64,000 nucleotides of DNA from Pseudomonas sp. GD03944 (GTDB lineage: Bacteria > Pseudomonadota > Gammaproteobacteria > Pseudomonadales > Pseudomonadaceae). Of the stretch, positions 16,207-23,890 are shown one piece after another. The DNA is taken from positions 186,001 to 250,000 of the forward strand of contig NZ_JAOCAH010000005.1 of NCBI RefSeq assembly GCF_029839275.1, in the 5' to 3' direction. Under the pieces are notes generated by a model that had not been told where the DNA came from, searched no databases, and worked only from the letters and a program-made list of their open reading frames with translations. Position numbers and translations under genes: made by a program. Each line of letters starts with the position of its first letter. Within the stretch, counting starts at the first letter, position 1.

Positions 16207-17382
16207 ATGCGCAAACTGCTATTCCCGTTACGCCGCCTGGCGGTCGCTGCCTCGTTCGGTCTGGCCCTGAGCGCTCCGGCGCAGGCTGAAGAGCCGATCA
16301 AGGTCGGCCTGGTTGCGGCCCTGTCCGGGCAGTCGGCCAAGTCCGGCGAAGCCCTCACCCGCGGTCTCACCGTGGCCATCGAAGAAATCAACGCCAACGG
16401 TGGCGTGCTCGGTCGCCCGGTAGAACTGATTAGCCGCGACGATGAAAGCAACCCGGCCAAGGGCATGCTGGCCGCCCGCGAGCTGGTGCAGCGCGAGAAG
16501 GTCACCGTGCTGTTCGGCGGCCTCGACACGCCGGTGTCCCTGGCCATCGTGCCGCTGGCCAACCAGTTGAAAGTACCGTTCATGGGCATCTGGGCCGCCG
16601 GCACCAAGATCACCGTCAACGGCGCCAAGGACAACTACGTGTTCCGCGTCTCGGCGGTCGACGAGCTGGTCGACGAAGCCCTGGTGGAGTACGGCATCAG
16701 CAAGCAGGGCATGCAGAAGCCGGGGATGATCCTGATCAACAACCCCTGGGGCGAATCCAACGAGATTGGCTTCAAGGACGCGCTGAGCAAGCGCGGCATG
16801 GCCTACGCCGGGATCGAACGTATCGAAGACAGCGACCTCGACGTGGTGCCGCAACTCACCCGCCTGAAGAACGCCGGCGCCGACACCCTGCTGATGGTCG
16901 GCAACGTCGGCCCGTCGGCGCAGGTGGTCAAGTCCCTCGACCGCATGGGCTGGGACGTGCCGGTGGTGTCGCACTGGGGCCCGGCGGGTGGGCGTTTCAG
17001 TGAGCTGGCCGGCCCCAACGCCAGCCGCGTGCACTTCATCCAGACCTATGTGTTCACCGAGAACAACAGCGCCAAGGGCGACAACGTGCTGGCCGCGCTG
17101 AAACAACGCTTCCCGGAGATCAAGAGCCTGGCCGACGTGACCCCGGCGGTGGGCATCGCCAACGCCTATGACGCCATGCACCTGGCTGCCGCCGCCATCG
17201 AGAAGGCCGGCGACACCCAGGGTACTGCGGTGCGCGACGGCTTCTACGCCATCGACAGCTACCAGGGCCTGATCAAGGACTACCAGCAGCCCTTCACCCC
17301 GGCCAGGCACGACGCCCTGGGCCCGGACGACTATGTCTTCACCCAGTTCGTCGACGGTCGCATCGTCCCGCTCGCCCCCTGA
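16207..17382 (+). CDS. Branched-chain-type ABC binding protein (LivK-like)
   Basis: Periplasmic-binding protein of 391 aa with a signal peptide to about residue 27 (SAPAQA). The type I fold is clear: IKVGLVAALSGQSAKSGE at the start, INANGGVLGRPVELISRDDES, and VTVLFGGLDTPVSLAI. This family binds amino acids, but also amides, urea and aromatic acids. The downstream amidohydrolase and gamma-glutamyltransferase suggest a nitrogen-containing organic compound rather than leucine. A ribosome-binding site AGGAG precedes the ATG by 7 nt. Confidence 0.9.
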   Translation: MRKLLFPLRRLAVAASFGLALSAPAQAEEPIKVGLVAALSGQSAKSGEALTRGLTVAIEEINANGGVLGRPVELISRDDESNPAKGMLAARELVQREKVTVLFGGLDTPVSLAIVPLANQLKVPFMGIWAAGTKITVNGAKDNYVFRVSAVDELVDEALVEYGISKQGMQKPGMILINNPWGESNEIGFKDALSKRGMAYAGIERIEDSDLDVVPQLTRLKNAGADTLLMVGNVGPSAQVVKSLDRMGWDVPVVSHWGPAGGRFSELAGPNASRVHFIQTYVFTENNSAKGDNVLAALKQRFPEIKSLADVTPAVGIANAYDAMHLAAAAIEKAGDTQGTAVRDGFYAIDSYQGLIKDYQQPFTPARHDALGPDDYVFTQFVDGRIVPLAP

Positions 17383-17429
17383 AGCCGTGAACCGGCGGGC
17401 CCTGGCGGCCCGCCTCGAGGAGTCGCGTC

Positions 17430-18299
17430 ATGATCACCGCCGCCATCATCACCGGGCTCGGGCTGGGCAGCATGTATGCCCTGCTGGCCCTGGGTTTCCA
17501 CATCACCTACGTGGTCTCGCGTACGGTCAACTTCGCCCAGGGCAGCGCCATGATGGTCGGCGCCGTGCTCGGCTACAGCTTCTACGTCACCTGGGGCTGG
17601 CCGCTGTGGCTGGCGATCCCGGCGACCCTGACGCTGTGCGCGATCTACGGCCTGGCCATCGAGCGGTTTCTGGTGCGGCCGTTCCATTCGCGCGGCTCCG
17701 AAGCGTGGCTGATGGCGACGGTGGCGGCGGGCATCCTGGTGGACAACCTGGCGCTGTTCACCTTCGGCAAGGAGCCCCGGCAATTCACCTCGACGCTGGC
17801 CAACCAGCACCTGGAACTGCTGGGCAACAACGTCAGCGTGCTGCAGTTGCTAATCCCGCTGATGGGCGGCGCCATCGCCCTGGCACTGTTCCTGGTGCGC
17901 CGTTACACCCGCCTGGGCAAGGTGCTGGAAGCCTGCGTGCAGAACCCCAAGGCGGCCATGCTGATGGGCATTCGGGTCAACCGGGTGGTGGCCGTGGCCT
18001 TCGCCGTGTCGACGGTGTTCGCGGCCATCGCCGGGCTGCTGATCGCACCGTTGTTCAGCGTGAATGCCGAGATGGGCATGCTGTTCGGCCTCAAGGCCTT
18101 CGCCGTGGCGATTCTCGGCGGCATCGCCAGTGCCAGCGGAGTGTTCGCCGCCGGCCTGCTGTTCGGCCTGGTGGAAGCCCTGGTGACCATCTACTTCGGC
18201 TCGGCCTTCACCCAACTGTTCACCTTCGCCCTGGTCATCCTGGCCCTGGCGCTGCGTCCCAACGGCCTGTTCGGCAGCCAGACACTGGTGAAAGTATGA
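17430..18299 (+). CDS. Branched-chain-type ABC permease (LivH-like)
   Basis: Inner-membrane permease of 289 aa with about eight hydrophobic helices. It begins with GLGLGSMYALLALGFHITY and contains the conserved cytoplasmic loop RAVN-type element (EACVQNPKAAMLMGI) and the end GGIASASGVFAAG. GAGGAG precedes the ATG. It overlaps the next gene by 4 bp (ATGA) and forms the channel with the permease half of that fusion protein. Confidence 0.92.
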   Translation: MITAAIITGLGLGSMYALLALGFHITYVVSRTVNFAQGSAMMVGAVLGYSFYVTWGWPLWLAIPATLTLCAIYGLAIERFLVRPFHSRGSEAWLMATVAAGILVDNLALFTFGKEPRQFTSTLANQHLELLGNNVSVLQLLIPLMGGAIALALFLVRRYTRLGKVLEACVQNPKAAMLMGIRVNRVVAVAFAVSTVFAAIAGLLIAPLFSVNAEMGMLFGLKAFAVAILGGIASASGVFAAGLLFGLVEALVTIYFGSAFTQLFTFALVILALALRPNGLFGSQTLVKV

Positions 18300-20788
18300 C
18301 CCTGAAAAACACCCTGTTCGTCCCGGTTTCCCTCGGCCTGCTGAGCCTGCTCGGCGTCGCCCTGTCATTGCTGCTCGACAGTTACTCGCTGCTGGTCTTC
18401 ACCTTCTGCGCGCTGGCCGTGGTGGTGGGCGTGGGCCTGAATATCCTGATCGGCCTGAGCGGGCAGATATCCTTCGGCCACATCGCCTTTTACGCCATCG
18501 GCGCCTATGTCTCGGCGTTGCTGACCATGGCCGGCCTGCCCCTGGGCCTGGCGATGCTCGCCGCCGGCCTGGCCTGCGGTGCCATCGGCGCGCTGCTGGC
18601 GATTCCTGCGCTGCGGGTCAGCGGCCCGTACCTGGCAATGATCACCATCGCCTTCGCCCTGGTGGTGCACCACGGCCTGATCGAATGGCGCTCGCTGACG
18701 GGCGGCGCCAACGGCCTGATGGGCATCCCCATGCCGGAAATCGGCAGCCTCGACCCCAGCGTGAGCATGGCGCTGATCGCCACAGCCCTGATGGTCGGCG
18801 CCCTGGCCCTGTTCCAGCGCCTGCGCCACAGCGGCTGGGGCATGGCCATGCGCGCGGTGAAATCGGCGGAAATCGCTGCCCGCTCCCTGGGTTTCAACCC
18901 GGTGCAGACCAAGACCCTGGCCTTCGCCCTGTCCGCCCTGCTCACCGGCCTGGCCGGCTCGCTGGTGGCGCCGCTGATGATGTTCATCAACCCGGCCTCG
19001 TTCCCGTTCTCGCAGTCGATCCTGTTCGTGCTGGCGGTGATCGTCGGCGGCAGCGGCACCCTGTTCGGCCCGCTACTCGGCGCCCTGCTGATCGTGCTGC
19101 TGCCGGAAATGCTCTCGGACTTCGCCGAGTACCGTCTGCTGATCTTCTCGGTGCTGCTGCTCACCGTGCTCTGGGCCGCGCCACGTGGCCTGCTCGGCAC
19201 CCTGGCCAGCCTCTGGCTGCGCCCTGTACATCAGGCAGCGCCGCCATCGTTCGACCCGGCCCGCCTGAATGCCTTTTTCAAGCAGGACGTGGCACCCGCA
19301 GGCCTGGTGGTGACCGGCATCGGCATCCGCTTCGGCGGCGTGCAGGCAGCGCAGAACGTCAGCCTGCAGGCACCGCCCGGCAGCATCACCAGCATCATCG
19401 GCCCCAACGGTGCCGGCAAGACCACGGTGCTGAACATGATCAGCGGCTTCTATGCGCCCGACAGCGGCAGCATCGAACTGGGCCGTCCCCTGGCCGGCCT
19501 GCCGGCCTGGAAGATTGCCCGCGCCGGCATTGCCCGTACCTACCAGACCACCCAGCTGTTCGGCGAACTGTCGGTGCTGGAGAACCTGCTGGTGGCCATG
19601 CAACAGGGCCGTCTCGGCCAGCCGTTCACCCGCGCCAGCAGCACCCAGCGCGACCTGGCGCTGCAGCTGCTGACCCTGGTCGGCTACCAGGGCTCGGTCA
19701 ACACCCCGGCCGATGACCTGGCCCACGTGGACCGACGCCTGGTGGAAATCGCCCGGGCCCTGGCCACCCGCCCCAGCGTGCTGCTGCTCGACGAACCCGC
19801 CGCCGGCCTCAGCCGCAGCGACACCGACCGTCTGGCCAGCCTGTTCAAGACCCTGGCCGGTTTCGGCATCGCGGTGATCCTGGTGGAGCACGACATGGGC
19901 CTGGTGATGGCGGTATCCGAACGCCTGCTGGTGCTCGATGCCGGCAAACCCATCGCCTGGGGCGTGCCGGACGCGGTGCGCAACGACGAGCGGGTGATCG
20001 CCGCCTACCTCGGCGGCACCAGCTACCAGGCCACGCCCCGGGCCCAAGCCTGGGACGGCTCGCGCGACGCACGCCTGTACATCAAAGACCTGGTGATCGA
20101 CTACGGCGCCGCGCCGGTGGTGGACAAGGTCAACTTGGTGGTCAACCCGGGCGAGCTGATCGCCATCCTCGGCGCCAACGGCGCGGGCAAGTCGAGCATC
20201 CTGCAATGCCTGGCCGGCCTGCACCCGGCCAGTGGCGGCAGCATCGTGCTGGACAACGAGAACATCGAGCACGCCGACGCCAGCACCATCGCCGCCCGCG
20301 GCCTGGCCCTGGTGCCGGAAGGCCGGCAGGTGTTCGGCCAGCTCAGCGTGCGCGACAACCTGCTGCTCGGTGGCTACTCGCGCAAGGAGGCCTTCGATGC
20401 CGACGCGGAAATCGAGGCCATCCTGCGCCGCTTCCCACGCCTGCGCGACCGCATCGACAGCCCCGCCGGCCTGCTCTCAGGCGGCGAACAGCAGATGGTG
20501 GCGGTGGGTCGCGGGCTGATGGCCAAACCGAAGATCCTCTTGCTCGATGAACCGTCCCTGGGCCTGTCGCCGGCGATGATCGGCGAGCTGTACGACGCAC
20601 TCGCCGCCCTGCGCGACGAAGGCGTGACCCTGCTGCTGGTCGACCAGATGGCCAACCTCGCGCTGCAGGTGGCCGATCGCGCCTACGTGCTGGAGACCGG
20701 ACGCATCGTCAAATCCGGTAGCGCCGAAGACCTGCGCGGCGACCCGGAACTGGAAGCCGCCTACCTGGGCGAAGGAGCCGCCGCATGA
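18296..20788 (+). CDS. Fused ABC permease plus two ATPases (LivM-LivG-LivF)
   Basis: One uninterrupted 830-aa protein. Residues 1 to about 315 form a LivM-type permease (GLSGQISFGHIAFYAIGAY, RAVKSAEIAARSLG). Residues about 335-575 are a LivG-type ATPase (Walker A GPNGAGKT at 369, Walker B VLLLDEPAAGL, H-loop VEHD). Residues about 590-830 are a LivF-type ATPase (Walker A GANGAGKS at 626, signature LSGGEQQM, Walker B LLLDEPSLGL). Normally these are three polypeptides. The LivG signature is degenerate (LAHVDRR instead of LSYGQQR). LivM-LivG fusions are known; a triple fusion is unusual. It starts by overlapping livH, and the amidohydrolase overlaps its end by 4 bp. Confidence 0.92.
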   Translation: MTLKNTLFVPVSLGLLSLLGVALSLLLDSYSLLVFTFCALAVVVGVGLNILIGLSGQISFGHIAFYAIGAYVSALLTMAGLPLGLAMLAAGLACGAIGALLAIPALRVSGPYLAMITIAFALVVHHGLIEWRSLTGGANGLMGIPMPEIGSLDPSVSMALIATALMVGALALFQRLRHSGWGMAMRAVKSAEIAARSLGFNPVQTKTLAFALSALLTGLAGSLVAPLMMFINPASFPFSQSILFVLAVIVGGSGTLFGPLLGALLIVLLPEMLSDFAEYRLLIFSVLLLTVLWAAPRGLLGTLASLWLRPVHQAAPPSFDPARLNAFFKQDVAPAGLVVTGIGIRFGGVQAAQNVSLQAPPGSITSIIGPNGAGKTTVLNMISGFYAPDSGSIELGRPLAGLPAWKIARAGIARTYQTTQLFGELSVLENLLVAMQQGRLGQPFTRASSTQRDLALQLLTLVGYQGSVNTPADDLAHVDRRLVEIARALATRPSVLLLDEPAAGLSRSDTDRLASLFKTLAGFGIAVILVEHDMGLVMAVSERLLVLDAGKPIAWGVPDAVRNDERVIAAYLGGTSYQATPRAQAWDGSRDARLYIKDLVIDYGAAPVVDKVNLVVNPGELIAILGANGAGKSSILQCLAGLHPASGGSIVLDNENIEHADASTIAARGLALVPEGRQVFGQLSVRDNLLLGGYSRKEAFDADAEIEAILRRFPRLRDRIDSPAGLLSGGEQQMVAVGRGLMAKPKILLLDEPSLGLSPAMIGELYDALAALRDEGVTLLLVDQMANLALQVADRAYVLETGRIVKSGSAEDLRGDPELEAAYLGEGAAA

Positions 20789-22002
20789 ACGCCCTGACGA
20801 TCATCAATGCCCGCCTGGGCGACGGCCGCCAGCCGCTGCAGACCCTCTACGTCGACAATGGCCGCTTCGTCAGCGTGCCCGTCGCCGGCAGCGAAACCCT
20901 CGACCTCGGCGGCAAGCTGCTGCTGCCGGGCCTGGTGGAAACCCACATTCACCTGGACAAGGCCTGCATCATGCAGCGCTGCCAGCTGGAGGAAGGCACC
21001 CTGGCCGAGGCCATCGCCCAGACCCGCGCCGCCAAAGCCGAATTCACCGAGGCGGACGTCTACGCACGCGGCGCCCAGGTGCTGGAAAAGGCCATCGCCC
21101 AGGGCACCACGCACATGCGCACCCATGTGGAAATCGACCCGCAGATCGGCCTCACCGGCTTCCACGCCGTGCGCCGCCTGCAGGCGGACTACGCCTGGGC
21201 CATCAGCCTGGAAATCTGTGTGTTTCCCCAGGAGGGCCTGCTCAACAACCCCGGCACCGAGGCCTTGCTGTGCGAGGCCCTGGCGTTGGGGGCCGAGGTG
21301 CTGGGCGGTTGCCCCTACACCGATGCCGACCCCGGCGCGCAGATTCGCCGCCTGTTCGAGCTGGCGGTGGCGTTCGACCGGGATCTGGATTTTCACCTGG
21401 ATTTCGACCTCAACCCCGAGGGCATGACGGTTGGCGAAGTGATCCGCTGCACCCACCAGCACAAATGGGGCGGCCGGGTCGCCATCGGTCACGTGACCAA
21501 GCTGTCCGCCCTGCCCCGGGACACCCTGCTGGCGGTGGCCGAGTCGTTGGCCGAGGCCGGCGTGCAGGTCACCTGCCTGCCCAGCACCGACCTGTTCCTC
21601 ACCGGCCGCGAGCACTTCCACAACAAACCCAGGGGCCTGGCACCGCTGCAGCACCTGCATGCCTGCGGAGTGACCTGCTCGTTGTCGACCAACAACCTCG
21701 GCAACCCCTTCACCCCTTACGGCGACGCCTCCCTGGTGCGTCAGGCCAACCTGTTCGCCAACGTCAGCCAGCTGGCCACCGAGGCCGAACTGCTACGTTG
21801 CCTGGGTTGGGTGTCGAGCGAATCGGCACGCCTGCTGCGCCTGCCCGACTACGGCCTGACGCCCGGTTGCCGCGCCGACTTCATCGTCTTCGATGCACCG
21901 TCGCCGGCGGCGGTGGTGGCGGAAATCGCCCTGCCGCTGATGGGCTTCAAGGCCGGCCGCAAGACCTTCGAACGACCCCAGACGCGCCTGCTCAAGCCTT
22001 GA
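20785..22002 (+). CDS. Cytosine-deaminase-like amidohydrolase
   Basis: A 405-aa TIM-barrel metal-dependent hydrolase of the cytosine deaminase branch. The first metal histidines are H54 and H56 (ETHIHLDKA), with further conserved H236 in IGHVTKL. At the position where cytosine deaminase has its metal-ligand Asp, this protein reads STNN (N303/N304) followed by NPFTPYG. I believe related uncharacterised proteins also carry NN here, so it may be a subfamily trait. The substrate is unknown, presumably the cyclic or amide nitrogen compound imported by the upstream ABC system, with whose gene it overlaps by 4 bp. It ends convergently, overlapping the next gene by 11 bp. Confidence 0.82.
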   Translation: MNALTIINARLGDGRQPLQTLYVDNGRFVSVPVAGSETLDLGGKLLLPGLVETHIHLDKACIMQRCQLEEGTLAEAIAQTRAAKAEFTEADVYARGAQVLEKAIAQGTTHMRTHVEIDPQIGLTGFHAVRRLQADYAWAISLEICVFPQEGLLNNPGTEALLCEALALGAEVLGGCPYTDADPGAQIRRLFELAVAFDRDLDFHLDFDLNPEGMTVGEVIRCTHQHKWGGRVAIGHVTKLSALPRDTLLAVAESLAEAGVQVTCLPSTDLFLTGREHFHNKPRGLAPLQHLHACGVTCSLSTNNLGNPFTPYGDASLVRQANLFANVSQLATEAELLRCLGWVSSESARLLRLPDYGLTPGCRADFIVFDAPSPAAVVAEIALPLMGFKAGRKTFERPQTRLLKP

Positions 22003-22303
22003 GGGAGGGGCTGAGTTTGTCGATCAGCCGCACCTCGAAGTCCCGCGCCAGGTAATCCATGCGCTGCTCGTGGAACTGGCGCATGTGCGGCAACGCGACG
22101 TGCAAGTCGAAGTCCGCCCGGCTGCGCCACACCTCGAAGAAGATGAACAGCGTCGGGTCTTCGCGATCACGCAGCATGTGGTACTCGATGCAACCGGCCT
22201 CGGCGCGGCTCGGTTCGACATAGGCCTGGAACAGCGCGGCGAAGGCGTCGGATTTCTCCGGCTTGGTGTGGGCGTGGAGGATGAAACCGTAGGGCTCGCT
22301 CAT
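21992..22303 (-). CDS. ABM-domain protein (YgiN-like quinol monooxygenase)
   Basis: This 103-aa protein is a single antibiotic-biosynthesis-monooxygenase domain: GFILHAHTKPEKSDAFAAL, EAGCIEYHMLRDREDPTLFI and FEVWRSRADFDLHVALPH. Such dimers oxidise quinols or aromatic substrates without a cofactor. The gene is divergent from an MdaB-type quinone reductase. In E. coli mdaB and ygiN are adjacent, and together they are proposed to form a quinone redox cycle. Confidence 0.83.
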   Translation of the reverse strand: MSEPYGFILHAHTKPEKSDAFAALFQAYVEPSRAEAGCIEYHMLRDREDPTLFIFFEVWRSRADFDLHVALPHMRQFHEQRMDYLARDFEVRLIDKLSPSLKA

Positions 22304-22478
22304 GGGAAGTACTCGGGAAGTCAGTCAAGAGACTCGAAACGTTACCGCAGCCTGAACGCCCGGATTCATGACTTTTCAGCACATATCATTTGCCTGAAAG
22401 GCGGTTTTTCCGCGCGGGATGAATCGTTAGTCTGCTTCCCATCCAGTTACCTCACCCCCTTTTCGAGAGACCCACGCC

Positions 22479-23081
22479 ATGACCCAACCCATGAAGAAGA
22501 TCCTCCTGCTCAACGGCGGCAAGCAGTTCGCCCATTCCGACGGCCGTTACAACGCCACCCTGCATGATGCCGCCATCGCCTACCTCGACCGCGCCGGCTT
22601 CGACGTCAAGCAGACCTTTATCGACGGCGGCTATGACATCGCCGAAGAAGTGGCCAAGTTTCTCTGGGCCGACGTGATCATTTACCAGATGCCGGGCTGG
22701 TGGATGGGCGCCCCGTGGACCGTCAAGAAGTACATCGACGAAGTGTTCACCGAAGGCCACGGCAGCCTCTACGCCAACGACGGCCGCACCCGTTCCGACG
22801 CCTCGCAGAAGTACGGCAGCGGCGGTTTGCTGCAGGGCAAGCAGTACATGATTTCGGCCACCTGGAACGCGCCCCAGCAGGCCTTCGACGACCCCATCGA
22901 CTTTTTCGAAGGCAAGGGCGTGGACGCCGTGTACTTCCCCTTCCACAAGGCCAACCAGTTCCTCGGCATGACCGGCCTGCCGACCTTCCTCAGCGTGGAT
23001 GTGATGAAGCGCCCGAATGTCGACGCCGACGTGCAGCGCTATGAGCAGCACCTGGCCGCGGTGTTCGGCACTGCTGCCTGA
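22479..23081 (+). CDS. mdaB: NAD(P)H:quinone oxidoreductase MdaB
   Basis: Flavodoxin-fold FAD enzyme (200 aa) that reduces quinones by two electrons. Features are the FAD-binding start ILLLNGGKQFAHSDGRYN, the PGWWMGAPW motif and WNAPQQAFDDPIDFFEGKG, all typical of MdaB. The protein is cytoplasmic and protects against quinone and oxidative stress. It ends 8 bp from the convergent GntR gene. The 175-bp gap to the divergent ABM gene would hold both promoters; I do not recognise an operator there. Confidence 0.9.
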   Translation: MTQPMKKILLLNGGKQFAHSDGRYNATLHDAAIAYLDRAGFDVKQTFIDGGYDIAEEVAKFLWADVIIYQMPGWWMGAPWTVKKYIDEVFTEGHGSLYANDGRTRSDASQKYGSGGLLQGKQYMISATWNAPQQAFDDPIDFFEGKGVDAVYFPFHKANQFLGMTGLPTFLSVDVMKRPNVDADVQRYEQHLAAVFGTAA

Positions 23082-23089
23082 CCCTGACC

Positions 23090-23782
23090 TCAGAGGTCGG
23101 CCAGCGCCTGGCGCAGGTTGACCTCGGGCTCGGCCTGGTCCTCCAGATCGAGCTGCGCTTCCAGCTCGTCCAGGTGCTCGATCATCACCGCCACGGCCCG
23201 TTCCCCGTCGCCGTTTTCCAGCGCGGTGATGATCTCCTGGTGCTCGTCCGAGGCGCAGGACGGCACGTCATTGCGCTGGTACAGGGCGACGATCAGCGAA
23301 CTGCGGACCATCAGGTTGGCGAGGATTTCGCTGAGCACCGAATTGCCGCTGATCTCCCCCAACATCAGGTGAAAATCGCTCAGTTCGCGCACGATCGCCC
23401 GGCGGTCGGTGGCGCTGGTGGCCTTGCGCTCGTTGCTCATGTGGGTGCTGACCCGCTGGCGCTGCTTGCGCATGATCGCCGGGGTGATGCCCTCGACGAT
23501 GGCCCGCTCGATGGCCCGGCGCGCGGCGAAGATTTCCCGGGCCTCCTTGGCGCTGGGCTGGGCCACCATGGCGCCGCGGTTCGGCTCGATGGTGACCACC
23601 CGCTGCAGGGCCAGGCGCTGCAGGGCGACCTGTACATGGTTGCGGTTGGCCTGCAGGGTCTCGACGATCTGCGCCTCGATCAGGCGGGTGCCGGGTGGCA
23701 GACGGTGCTGGGCAATCGCCTTGAACAGCACATCGACGATGCGCTGCACTTCGACCTGCTTGCTGGTGACGGTCTTGACCAT
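23090..23782 (-). CDS. GntR-family regulator, FCD (FadR) type
   Basis: A 230-aa repressor with an N-terminal winged helix (about 1-75: LPPGTRLIEAQIVETLQANRNHVQVALQRL) and an all-helical FCD domain (ELSDFHLMLGEISGNSVLSEIL and EHQEIITALENGDGERAVAVMIEHL). The ATG at 23782 is preceded by AGAGGAC; an upstream start at 23848 lacks this. It lies 108 bp downstream of, and in the same direction as, the gamma-glutamyltransferase gene. It is the obvious candidate to bind the TTGCTAGC sites before that gene and before livK. Confidence 0.87.
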   Translation of the reverse strand: MVKTVTSKQVEVQRIVDVLFKAIAQHRLPPGTRLIEAQIVETLQANRNHVQVALQRLALQRVVTIEPNRGAMVAQPSAKEAREIFAARRAIERAIVEGITPAIMRKQRQRVSTHMSNERKATSATDRRAIVRELSDFHLMLGEISGNSVLSEILANLMVRSSLIVALYQRNDVPSCASDEHQEIITALENGDGERAVAVMIEHLDELEAQLDLEDQAEPEVNLRQALADL

Positions 23783-23890
23783 CTTGTCCTCTGCTCCACC
23801 ACGGCGTTCATCCATTGGCTGGCGCACCGGCGTGCGCAGCCGGCGCATTATCCGCCAGCGCCACGGGCCGGGTAAACACGCTGCCGGCGC

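Noticed and set aside
16207..20788. Assigning leucine/isoleucine uptake to the Liv-type system
   Set aside because: The operon context (amidohydrolase, GGT-like enzyme, dedicated GntR) points elsewhere, and the family binds many ligands.
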